Shown here one piece after another: positions 8,400 through 16,991 of a DNA stretch of 64,000 nt (positions within the stretch are counted from its first letter, which is position 1; every line of letters starts with the position of its first letter). Both the position numbers and the translations under genes were made by a program. Source of the stretch: Gammaproteobacteria bacterium. Lineage in GTDB: Bacteria; Pseudomonadota; Gammaproteobacteria; GCA-001735895. The notes under the pieces were generated by a model. The model had not been told where the DNA came from. It did no database searches and saw only the letters and a list, made by a program, of their open reading frames with translations. The stretch is taken from the NCBI GenBank assembly GCA_030066085.1, contig JASJCI010000025.1, positions 62,001 to 126,000 on the forward strand, given 5' to 3'.

Positions 8400-8723
8400 G
8401 GTGTTCTCCCTGTTGCTGACCAGACTGGCACCGGCGCATAGATCCTGTCCGGTGGTATGAAGGCCGGTGAACGCCGCTCGCGAAAATACGCCAGCGAGCG
8501 TAATCGCTGTCGATCCTGCCGGGCGCGCCGGCGCCGTCGGCCCCGGGTCGATTCTAAAGGACTGATCGGGCAAATATCCACCTGGCCGCCGCCGTGCCCG
8601 GGCATCGGTTTTGCAGATAGCCGCGGTCGAACGATTTTGTTTTGCTTTGCTCCGCGGAAGCGCTAGTCTTCCGCATTTCGGGGCCACCGGCCCCGCTTCA
8701 CGATCACGCGGGGAAAAAACGAT
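8400..8723. other. Intergenic gap between divergent hydrolase and dehydrogenase genes
   Basis: This 324-bp divergent spacer must hold the promoters of both neighbours. A GGGGCC-ACC-GGCCCC hairpin lies shortly before the dehydrogenase start, in its probable leader. No ORF in the gap shows family-like sequence or a convincing ribosome-binding site. Confidence 0.45.
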
Positions 8724-9698
8724 ATGAAAATCGGTTTCATCGGGCTGGGTAACGTCGGCGGCAAGCTCGCCGGTTCGATTCTGCGCAACGGCTACGACCT
8801 GACGGTTCGCGACCTGGAGCGGGCCGCGGCGCAGCGGTTTCTCGACCAGGGGGCACACTGGGGCGAGAGCCCGAAGACCATGGCCGAGCAGTGCGACCTG
8901 GTCATCACCTGTTTGCCGTCGCCGGCGGCATCGGCAGCGGTGCTCGAGGCCGACGACGGTATTCTCGCCGGTATCGGTCCCGGCAAGATCTGGGCCGAGA
9001 TGTCGACCACCGACGAGGCCGAGGTGCGCCGGCTGGGCGCACTGGTCACCGCCAGGGGTGCCGAACCGATCGATTGCCCGGTATCGGGCGGCTGTCACCG
9101 TGCGGCGACCGGCAACATCTCGATCTTCGCCGGCTGCTCGCGGGAGACTTTCGAGCGCGCGCTGCCGGTAATCAAGTCGATGGGGCGGCGCATCCTGCAC
9201 ACCGGCGAACTCGGCAGCGCGTCGATCCTCAAGGTTGTAACCAACTATCTCGCGACCGCCAACCTGGTCACGCTGTGCGAAGCGCTGGTCACGTCGAAAG
9301 CGGCCGGCATGGACCTGAACACGGCGTTCGAGGCGATCCGCATCTCGTCGGGTAACTCGTTCGTGCACGAAACCGAGAGCCAGGTCATCCTCAACGGTTC
9401 ACGCGACATCAATTTCACCATGGACCTGGTGGTCAAGGATATCTCGCTGTTCCAGGAGGTAGCCGATCGCGCCGGGGTACCGCTCGAGGTTTCACCGCTG
9501 CTGATCGATATTTTCAGGGACGGCATGTCGCGCTACGGCGCGCGCGAGTTCTCACCGAATATCGTGCGCCGCCTCGAGGAGGCGACCGGACTCGACATCC
9601 GCGCGCCAGGCTTTCCGGCGGAAATGGTCGACGACGAGCCGGAAGAACCGGGCTACGAAGTGATTCCGACCGGGCTCGATCGCGCGCCGTCGGCCTGA
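8724..9698 (+). CDS. NAD(P)-binding beta-hydroxyacid dehydrogenase family protein
   Basis: The N-terminal Rossmann motif 'KIGFIGLGNVGGKLAGSILRNGY', the substrate-loop motif 'DCPVSGGCHRAATGNISIFAGC', and the catalytic-lysine segment 'GSASILKVVTNYLATANLV' are those of the 3-hydroxyisobutyrate / tartronate-semialdehyde / glyoxylate reductase family. The length (324 aa) is ~25 residues above the family norm because of an acidic C-terminal tail. The enzyme reversibly oxidises a beta-hydroxyacid, and the exact substrate cannot be set from sequence. No pathway genes flank it, so it appears monocistronic. Confidence 0.87.
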   Translation: MKIGFIGLGNVGGKLAGSILRNGYDLTVRDLERAAAQRFLDQGAHWGESPKTMAEQCDLVITCLPSPAASAAVLEADDGILAGIGPGKIWAEMSTTDEAEVRRLGALVTARGAEPIDCPVSGGCHRAATGNISIFAGCSRETFERALPVIKSMGRRILHTGELGSASILKVVTNYLATANLVTLCEALVTSKAAGMDLNTAFEAIRISSGNSFVHETESQVILNGSRDINFTMDLVVKDISLFQEVADRAGVPLEVSPLLIDIFRDGMSRYGAREFSPNIVRRLEEATGLDIRAPGFPAEMVDDEPEEPGYEVIPTGLDRAPSA

Positions 9699-9796
9699 AG
9701 CGAAGCAACCGTTCGGGCCGCGCACCGAGCCCGGGTGGTGGCTGCGCCAACCGCGGGTGGCGGTACCGGCCACGAACAGCGCGCGGGATTCGGGAT

Positions 9797-10635
9797 TCAT
9801 CGAGCGCGCAGCGCCGCGATCACCGCGGCGGTATCCGGCTGCTGGCCGCGCCACAGGTAAAAAGCCTCCGCCGCCTGTTCCACCAGCATGCCGAGCCCGT
9901 CATGTGCGTCCGCCGCGCCACGCTGCAGCGCCCAGTCGACGAAGGCGGTAGGCCCGTCGAGCCGGTACATCATGTCGTAACAGACCGAATTGATGCCGAG
10001 CACGCCGTCCGGCACCGGCGGTACTTCGCCAGCCAGCCCGGCCGCGGTGCCGTTGACGATCAGGTCGTAGCTGTCGTTGCCGAGGTCCTCGTAGGCGAAT
10101 ACCTCGATGCGTCCCAGCCTGCTGAAATCGACCGCCAGTTCCTCGGCCCTTGCGGGCGTGCGGTTGGCGATCGCGAGGACCCGGGGTTGCTGCACCAGCA
10201 GCGGCCCGATGACGCCGCGCACGGCGCCGCCGGCACCCAGGACCAGTATCCTGCGATGTCGGATCAGGACATTCAGGTTGTCGACCAGGTCGCGGGTCAG
10301 GCCGACACCGTCGGTGTTGTCGCCGCTGATTTCACCGTCTTCCCCGAACAGCAGGGTATTGACCGCACCGGCATCGCGAGCGCGCGGGCTCAGGCGGTCG
10401 CACAGCTCGAAGGCGTCGCGCTTGAAAGGCACGGTAACGTTGAGCCCGCGCAAACCCTCGCGGCGCAGCTCGTGCACGCGCTGCCCGAACTCGTCGAGGC
10501 CGATTTCGATGGCCTCGTAACTGATGTCCTGTCCGCTCTGCGCGGCGAACAGGCCGTGAATGCGGGGCGACAGGCTGTGCGCCACGGGGTTGCCGACCAC
10601 GGCATAACGATCCGTGCGCACGGCAGCGGGGGCCA

Positions 10636-10636
<1 letters not shown>
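9797..10636 (-). CDS. aroE: Shikimate dehydrogenase
   Basis: AroE reduces 3-dehydroshikimate to shikimate with NADPH, step four of the shikimate pathway. The substrate motif 'VVGNPVAHSLSPRIHGLF', catalytic Lys in 'LNVTVPFKRDAFE', Asp in 'GDNTDGVGLTRDL', and NADP-binding 'ILVLGAGGAVRGVI' with 'ANRTPARAEEL' are all present. The 279-residue length is normal. The start codon overlaps the hemB stop by one base, so aroE is translationally coupled as the second gene of a hemB-aroE unit. Confidence 0.95.
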
Positions 10637-11655
<1,019 letters not shown>

Positions 11656-11675
11656 TTATGGACAGGAGTATCTTA

Positions 11676-12557
11676 TTACAAACCCTTCGCCATTGCTGGA
11701 TAACTGGCTTTGCGCGGATGACTGCGGACGTTGCGGATGAGCCAGCGGACCAGGTCGGTCCACAGCAAGCTGATCTGGCGCCGGGTCGGCATGATGCCGG
11801 CATGCGGCAGTTCCAGCGTGATCACCGGAATACCGAGGTGGATACCGGCGTAGTTACCGAGCGATCCGGGGTAGGTGCCCATCAGGTTCTTGCGCAGGTG
11901 GCCGATGCGCCTCGGCGCGTTACTGCGATTGGGCGCGTCGTAATCGACCAGCGAGTAGGGTGCGTGCACCGCGACGATCACGTCGGGCTGAAAGCTGCCG
12001 ATTTCGTTGTACAGCCAGGCGGTTTCCGGTTCGCTCAGCGGGTAGGGACCGGGATATCGCCGCGCGTTGCTGCGTGCGCTCGTGCGCCAGTAGCGCAGCG
12101 CGGCGTCGCGTGGACCCAGGGGGGTCGTGAAATTGCGGTTGAGGTCGACCGCGTTGGCGTTGGTGCGGGTGTGTTCGGGCCGTAACGCGCCGTCCGGGTT
12201 CAGCAACGGATTGACGCGCCAGTGAAACAGTCCGGAATGGTGTTTCTGCAGCGTCTGCATCCATTTGAATACCACGCTGATAGAGGAAAGTTCGTCGCCG
12301 TGCGTGCCGCCCACCAGTAACACCCGGCCCTGCGGTATGCGTGGCGCCAGCGGTGGATACTCCTTGACCAGCAGCGGGAAACCCTCCACCGAGAAGTGCC
12401 CGGTTTCGACGAGACCGAGCGAACTGCATTCCTCGAGGGCGACACTGGCGAGTTTGTCCGCGATCTGCTCGCAGGCGCCGACCACCGGATCGGCCCGCAG
12501 CGGACTGGCGGCGCACAACACGACCAGCAGCAACCCGCGGCGCAGGAAACCACTCAT
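11676..12557 (-). CDS. Exported M14-family metallocarboxypeptidase
   Basis: A signal peptide (residues 1-22, 'LLLVVLCAASPLRA') precedes an M14 peptidase fold. The zinc ligands are in 'GGTHGDELSS' (HxxE) and 'VIVAVHAPYS', with the catalytic Glu in 'VITLELPHAG'. Arg/Asn substrate-binding residues are seen in 'NAVDLNRNF'. It resembles the MpaA-type murein-peptide amidases and related periplasmic carboxypeptidases, so a role in trimming cell-wall peptides is likely but inferred. I used the ATG at 12557 because the signal peptide begins there and AGGGG precedes it. Length is 293 aa. Confidence 0.83.
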   Translation of the reverse strand: MSGFLRRGLLLVVLCAASPLRADPVVGACEQIADKLASVALEECSSLGLVETGHFSVEGFPLLVKEYPPLAPRIPQGRVLLVGGTHGDELSSISVVFKWMQTLQKHHSGLFHWRVNPLLNPDGALRPEHTRTNANAVDLNRNFTTPLGPRDAALRYWRTSARSNARRYPGPYPLSEPETAWLYNEIGSFQPDVIVAVHAPYSLVDYDAPNRSNAPRRIGHLRKNLMGTYPGSLGNYAGIHLGIPVITLELPHAGIMPTRRQISLLWTDLVRWLIRNVRSHPRKASYPAMAKGL

Positions 12558-12734
12558 GCCCGGCAACCCCTGCGGCAGCAGTGCTGGCGCGCGGCGATAT
12601 CGCCGGGTCGTAAACCGCGGACGCCCTTGATCGGAGGGTGGGCGCAATTGGCTGGCGCCGATGGACTGGCCAGGAGCAGGCCGTGCAACAGGTTCATACT
12701 GCAATTATGAGCGCAGCAGGTTCGGAATCAAGAC

Positions 12735-12758
12735 AAAAAAAAGGGTGCCGTGGCACCC
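12735..12758 (-). terminator. Rho-independent terminator after rpmE2
   Basis: On the minus strand a perfect stem, GGGTGCC/GGCACCC with a 2-nt loop, is followed by eight T residues. It lies 24 bp beyond the rpmE2 stop and separates that gene from the M14 peptidase. Confidence 0.85.
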
Positions 12759-12781
12759 CCTTTCGATATTCGGAACGGTCC

Positions 12782-13027
12782 TCAGGACTTGCCGTAACGC
12801 TGGCGGAATTTGTCTACCTGGCGCGCGGTTTGCAGGATGTGCTGCTTGCCGGTGTAAAACGGGTGCGACTGGCTCGAGATCTCGAGCTTGACCAGCGGGT
12901 ACTCGTTACCGTCCTCCCACTTGATGGTGTCGCGGGTCTGGATCGTGGAACGGGTCAGGATCGCGAAGTCGGACGAGATGTCCTGGAATACGACGTCGCG
13001 GTACTCGGGATGAATGCCTTGCTTCAT
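12782..13027 (-). CDS. rpmE2: 50S ribosomal protein L31 type B
   Basis: '[29 protein letters not shown]' and '[23 protein letters not shown]' are diagnostic of bL31 of the C-minus type (RpmE2), which lacks the zinc-binding cysteine set of RpmE. Length is 81 aa. Such paralogues usually replace the zinc form during zinc shortage. Whether the zinc form exists elsewhere in the genome cannot be seen here. A terminator follows the gene and an AT-rich, DnaA-box-bearing gap precedes it. Confidence 0.95.
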   Translation of the reverse strand: MKQGIHPEYRDVVFQDISSDFAILTRSTIQTRDTIKWEDGNEYPLVKLEISSQSHPFYTGKQHILQTARQVDKFRQRYGKS

Positions 13028-13194
13028 GGTGTGCCTGATATTCGGTCAGATCGGTAAGGGGCGCGCATTTTGACCGTTTAACGAGCAAAATTCAAGCCTT
13101 TTATCGGGGGCGATAAATTAAATTTACGCAATCTTGTTAAAGTCGATTGTAACCAGGTATTTATAAAACCCTGAAACGATTGCGGCGCGCGGGG

Positions 13195-13229
13195 TTATCC
13201 ACAAAATCTGTGGATAAGTGTGTGAATAA
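13195..13229. promoter_or_regulatory. Cluster of three DnaA boxes
   Basis: A perfect box TTATCCACA (13195-13203, plus) faces a perfect box TGTGGATAA (13209-13217, minus) across 5 bp. TGTGAATAA (13221-13229, minus; TTATTCACA) follows 3 bp later. A further match, TGTGCATAA, is at 13398-13406. The dyad TTATCCACA-N5-TGTGGATAA is exactly symmetric. The boxes sit in AT-rich non-coding DNA, as expected for an origin or a DnaA-titrating or DnaA-regulated site. Confidence 0.7.
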
Positions 13230-13359
13230 AACGCGCACAGCCAACGCAAACCCAACAGGCTCGTGACTTTCGGTTAAATTAGCCAAATTTTGACCACCTG
13301 CTAAATCCCTTGCAAATCAGGCATTTATAAAATCTATCGGTTTGCTGTGAAAAATCGTC

Positions 13360-13385
13360 GAAAAACCGCTTGACATTACCGCGGT
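13360..13385 (-). terminator. Possible hemW terminator
   Basis: On the minus strand ACCGC and GCGGT pair around an 11-nt loop and are followed by a run of T residues, about 8 bp past the hemW stop. The stem is only 5 bp, so this is a weak candidate. Confidence 0.35.
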
Positions 13386-13392
13386 CGATTTT

Positions 13393-14598
13393 TCAGCTGT
13401 GCATAATTTGATTGCCCGATTCGAAAATGGGCTTCGAGCGAGCCTCTTCCGCCTGCAGAAACAGCAACTGCAGGTCGTTGAGAAAGCGAAATCCGCGTTC
13501 TGTCGGTGCAATATTTTGCCCGTCGAAATCGATCAGCCCCTGGTTTTGTGCGGTTTTGAGCGGGCCCAGCAGCTCGTTGAGCGACAGGCCGGTGTTTTCG
13601 TGGAAAAGCCTGGCGGCAAAACCGTCGCGCAGCCGTAGCGCGTTGAGCATGAATTCGAAGCGGAGATCGTCGCGATCGAGTTCGCGCTCGCGCACGATCC
13701 GCTCGCGGCCCGCCTGTTCCAGGTAGCGCCGCGGCTGACGCTGGCGCTCGCGCCGCAGGACCCGGTTTTCCCCGATGAGCGTCAGTTTGCCATGCGCACC
13801 GGCGCCGATGCCGATGTAGTCACCGAAGCACCAGTAGTTCAGGTTATGGCGCGAGCCGCGGTCGGGGAGCGCCCATGCGGACACCTCGTACTGCCGGTAA
13901 CCTTGCTTCTCGAGTAGGTCGCGGCAGGCCTGCTGCTGCGCCCATCCCAGTTCGTCGTCGGGCATGCCGGCCGGCGGCGTGTTGTGAAACAGGGTATTCG
14001 GTTCCAGCGTCAGCTGGTAGTGAGAGATGTGTTCGGGCGCGAGTTCGAGGGCGCGCTCGATATCGGCCACCGCCCCTGCCACCGATTGTTGCGGCAGGCC
14101 GAACATCAGGTCGATATTGACGTTGTCGAAACCCGCCGTGCGCGCGGCTGCGAAGGCGCGCAGGGCCTCGTCGGAGCTGTGCACCCGGCCGAGCGTCGTC
14201 AGCTGCGCGTCATCGAAGCTCTGCACTCCCAGCGACAGCCGGTTGATGCCGTGTTCGCGGTAGGCGCGAAACCGGTCCGCCTCGGCGCTGCCGGGATTTG
14301 CTTCCAGCGTCACCTCGATCGCGGGCGAGAAATTGAGCAGCGAACGCAGTCCCGACAGCAGGCGGCCGATAGCGGCGCCGGAAAACAGCGACGGCGTGCC
14401 GCCGCCGATGAAAATGGTCTCGATACTGCGGCCCCAGACCAGCGGCAGCTCCTGTTCCAGGTCGTTCAGCAGCGCGTCGACGTAGCTGTCCTCGGGGATA
14501 TCGTCGGCGGCGTAGGAATTGAAGTCGCAATAGGGGCACTTGCGTGCGCACCACGGCAGGTGCACGTACAGGCCCAGCGGTGGGGGCGTTTTAAGCAT
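13393..14598 (-). CDS. hemW: Radical SAM heme chaperone HemW
   Basis: 'LYVHLPWCARKCPYCDFNSYA' carries the radical-SAM cluster motif CX3CX2C and 'TIFIGGGTPSLF' the SAM-contact segment. The C-terminal region is the HemW/HemN-like domain. The 401-residue length and the position right after rdgB are typical of HemW, now regarded as a heme chaperone and not a true coproporphyrinogen oxidase. The start ATG at 14598 lies inside the end of rdgB (8-bp overlap) and gives the family N-terminus. The track's extra 48 residues are rdgB in another frame. Confidence 0.93.
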   Translation of the reverse strand: MLKTPPPLGLYVHLPWCARKCPYCDFNSYAADDIPEDSYVDALLNDLEQELPLVWGRSIETIFIGGGTPSLFSGAAIGRLLSGLRSLLNFSPAIEVTLEANPGSAEADRFRAYREHGINRLSLGVQSFDDAQLTTLGRVHSSDEALRAFAAARTAGFDNVNIDLMFGLPQQSVAGAVADIERALELAPEHISHYQLTLEPNTLFHNTPPAGMPDDELGWAQQQACRDLLEKQGYRQYEVSAWALPDRGSRHNLNYWCFGDYIGIGAGAHGKLTLIGENRVLRRERQRQPRRYLEQAGRERIVRERELDRDDLRFEFMLNALRLRDGFAARLFHENTGLSLNELLGPLKTAQNQGLIDFDGQNIAPTERGFRFLNDLQLLFLQAEEARSKPIFESGNQIMHS

Positions 14599-15190
14599 CG
14601 AGCCCGGCCAGCCGCTGCCGGAGCTGCGCCAGTGCCTGCCCGCGGTGGCTGATGCGGTTTTTTTCCGCCGGCTCGAGTTCGGCGCTGGTGCAACCGAGCC
14701 GGGGCAGGAAAAAGTGCGGGTCGTAGCCGAAGCCGCCGTCACCGGCAGCCTGCAGCCGGATCCGGCCTTCCCAGCTGCCTTCGCAGATCAACGGTGCCGG
14801 ATCGGCGGCATGGCGCATGTACACGATCAGCGCACGGTAGCGCGCGCCGCGCTCCGCGGGCGGCAGGTCGCGCAGTTTTTCGATGAGCAGGGCGTTGTTG
14901 TCGGCATCGCTGGCGTCCGCCCCGGCAAAGCGCGCGCTGTACACGCCCGGTGCGCCGTCGAGCGCATCCACCTCGATACCGGAATCGTCGGCCAGGGCCG
15001 GCAGGCCGCAGTGCTGCGCGGCGTGGCGCGCCTTGATGATCGCGTTTTCGACGAAGGTCGTGCCGGTTTCGGCGACCGGGGGAACGTCGAAGTCGGACTG
15101 CGGTCGCAGCCGCCAGCCGAAATCATCGAGCAGCGCGGCCAGCTCGCGCAGCTTGCCGGGGTTGCCCGAGGCGAGGACTACTTCGTGCAT
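14591..15190 (-). CDS. rdgB: XTP/dITP diphosphatase
   Basis: The Ham1/RdgB motifs 'LASGNPGKLRELAALL', 'LADDSGIEVDAL', 'GGFGYDPHFF' and 'KNRISHRGQAL' are all intact. The enzyme removes non-canonical purine triphosphates (dITP, XTP) from the nucleotide pool by pyrophosphate release. Length 199 aa is normal. It lies between rph (24 bp upstream) and hemW (overlapping), the rph-rdgB-hemW order seen in many gammaproteobacteria. Confidence 0.95.
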   Translation of the reverse strand: MHEVVLASGNPGKLRELAALLDDFGWRLRPQSDFDVPPVAETGTTFVENAIIKARHAAQHCGLPALADDSGIEVDALDGAPGVYSARFAGADASDADNNALLIEKLRDLPPAERGARYRALIVYMRHAADPAPLICEGSWEGRIRLQAAGDGGFGYDPHFFLPRLGCTSAELEPAEKNRISHRGQALAQLRQRLAGLDA

Positions 15191-15214
15191 TTGGCGGCTA
15201 ACCTGCGCAAGTCT

Positions 15215-15922
15215 TCACGCCTCCGCCTGGCGGGTGAAGATGGCGTCGATGCCGCCGCGCGCAAGCTCGAGCATCGCGTTCAGCTCGGCGGCGGAAAAAG
15301 CGGCCGCCTCGGCGGTGCCCTGGACTTCGATAAAGCCGCCGGCATCATTCATGACGATATTCATATCCGTATCCGCGTCGGAGTCCTCGGCATAGTCGAG
15401 ATCGAGTACCGGCGTGCCCTGCCAGATCCCGACCGACACCGCGGCTACCTGGTGGATCAGCGGTGAGGCCGCGAGTGCGCCGGTGCTCACCAGCGAATCG
15501 ACCGCGTCACGCAGCGCCACCCAGGCGCCCGAGATGGACGCGGTGCGGGTGCCGCCGTCGGCCTGGATCACGTCGCAGTCGAGCGTAATCGTGCGTTCGC
15601 CGAGCTTCGCGAGATCGATGCTGGCGCGAAGCGCACGACCGATCAGGCGCTGAATCTCCAGGGTTCGTCCACCCTGCTTGCCGCCGCTGGCTTCACGCCG
15701 CATGCGGCTGTGGGTCGAACGCGGCAGCATGCCGTACTCGGCCGTCACCCAGCCGCTGCCCTTGCCGCGCAGGAAGGGCGGTACGCTCGAATCGACAGAG
15801 GCGGTACAGATCACGCGCGTGTCGCCGCACTCGATCAGTACCGAGCCGTCGGCGTGCTTGACGTAGTCACGGGTCATTCGCAGCGGCCGCAGTTCGTCGG
15901 CGGCGCGTTGGCTCGGGCGCAT
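15215..15922 (-). CDS. rph: Ribonuclease PH
   Basis: RNase PH trims tRNA 3' ends by phosphorolysis. '[43 protein letters not shown]' is the standard N-terminus. '[17 protein letters not shown]' and '[15 protein letters not shown]' hold the phosphate and RNA contacts, and '[16 protein letters not shown]' carries the catalytic aspartates. Length is 235 aa. It is the first gene of the rph-rdgB-hemW unit and divergent from yicC, as in Escherichia coli. Confidence 0.96.
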   Translation of the reverse strand: MRPSQRAADELRPLRMTRDYVKHADGSVLIECGDTRVICTASVDSSVPPFLRGKGSGWVTAEYGMLPRSTHSRMRREASGGKQGGRTLEIQRLIGRALRASIDLAKLGERTITLDCDVIQADGGTRTASISGAWVALRDAVDSLVSTGALAASPLIHQVAAVSVGIWQGTPVLDLDYAEDSDADTDMNIVMNDAGGFIEVQGTAEAAAFSAAELNAMLELARGGIDAIFTRQAEA

Positions 15923-16099
15923 GCTGGTCTCCTGTAAAAGAGGCGGGATTATACCCGGGCCGGTTGCACTAACCCAGCCGTTATTCGCGGCGGCGCTATC
16001 GGCACCCGCGACAGGGCCCGCTGAAACGCGGTCGCGGCTGGGGTTGAACGCGCAAATGGGCTATGATCTCGACTCTTTGAACAGACGCGAGGCCTCGCC

Positions 16100-16978
16100 G
16101 TGATTCGCAGCATGACCGCCTTTGCCCGGGTCGAGGATTCCAACGAAACCGGATCCCTGACCTGGGAATTGCGTTCGGTAAACCATCGTTATCTCGAACC
16201 CGGATTGCGCCTGCCCGAGGAATTTCGCCAGCTCGAACCCGAAATCCGCAAGCTGACCGCGCAGTACCTGACGCGCGGCAAGGTCGACATTGGCCTGCGC
16301 TACCGGCTCGATCCGGCGCAGCAGGGTGAAATCAACCTCAACGAGGCGCTGGTGCGACAGCTGCGCGAAGTCGAACAGCAGGTGCTCAACATCGTGCACG
16401 AGGGCAGCAAGCTGTCGGTCAGCGATATTCTCGGCTGGCCCGGCGTGATCAGCGACCGCGAGCGCGACATGACCTCGTTTCACGCGCTGGCGCTGAAATC
16501 GTTCGAAGCCGGCCTCGCGCAACTGGTGAGCGGGCGCGAAACCGAGGGCGCGGCACTCGACGAAATGATCCGCGATCGCTGCCGGCAGATCAGCGCCATC
16601 GTCGCCGAACTGCGCGAACATCGCCCGGCGATGATGACCGCGCTGCGCGAAAAGTGGGAAACCGCGCTCGACGAAAAACTCGAAAAGTGGCGCGATGCCG
16701 CCAGCGAGAACCGGCTCGAGCAGGAACTGGTCATGCTGGCGCAAAAGCTCGACGTGGCCGAGGAGCTCGATCGGCTCGACACCCACGTGGCGGAAGTGCT
16801 CAACGTGCTCGGGCGTAAAGAATCGGTCGGGCGTCGGCTCGACTTCCTGATGCAGGAACTCAATCGCGAAGCCAATACGCTCGGCTCCAAGTCGCAGGAT
16901 TCGGCCACCACGCAGCTCGCCGTCGATCTCAAGGTGCTGATCGAGCAGATGCGCGAGCAGGTACAGAACATCGAGTAA
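16100..16978 (+). CDS. yicC: YicC family endoribonuclease
   Basis: The N-terminus 'MIRSMTAFARVEDSNETGSLTWELRSVNHRYLEPGLRLPEEFR' and the C-terminus 'GRRLDFLMQELNREANTLGSKSQD' are the two conserved YicC/YloC regions. Recent work describes the family as oligomeric endoribonucleases acting on mRNA and small RNAs. The GTG at 16100 is chosen because the family begins 'MIRSMT'. Length is 292 aa. It is divergent from rph and followed 13 bp later by the GGDEF-EAL gene, perhaps cotranscribed. Confidence 0.93.
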   Translation: MIRSMTAFARVEDSNETGSLTWELRSVNHRYLEPGLRLPEEFRQLEPEIRKLTAQYLTRGKVDIGLRYRLDPAQQGEINLNEALVRQLREVEQQVLNIVHEGSKLSVSDILGWPGVISDRERDMTSFHALALKSFEAGLAQLVSGRETEGAALDEMIRDRCRQISAIVAELREHRPAMMTALREKWETALDEKLEKWRDAASENRLEQELVMLAQKLDVAEELDRLDTHVAEVLNVLGRKESVGRRLDFLMQELNREANTLGSKSQDSATTQLAVDLKVLIEQMREQVQNIE

Positions 16979-16991
16979 TCGAGGCACGGCG

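Larger units (their letters stand above)
13028..13392. other. AT-rich gap between hemW and rpmE2 with DnaA-box cluster
   Basis: This 365-bp gap is markedly AT-rich for the window and holds no supported gene. It contains three TTATNCACA-type DnaA boxes within 35 bp, with a fourth overlapping the hemW 3' end. A 9-bp inverted repeat (GAAAAATCG ... CGATTTTTC, 13349-13357 and 13386-13394) lies next to hemW. The rpmE2 promoter must be at its left end. Confidence 0.7.

Noticed and set aside
8400-9368. Upstream half of the 685-residue minus-strand ORF
   Set aside because: It is antisense to the dehydrogenase gene, Arg/Gln-rich and without family-like sequence; the hydrolase proper starts at 8399.
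13393-14598. Oxygen-independent coproporphyrinogen III oxidase (HemN)
   Set aside because: The length, the rdgB linkage and the N-terminus match HemW; HemN is longer and has a different N-terminal region.
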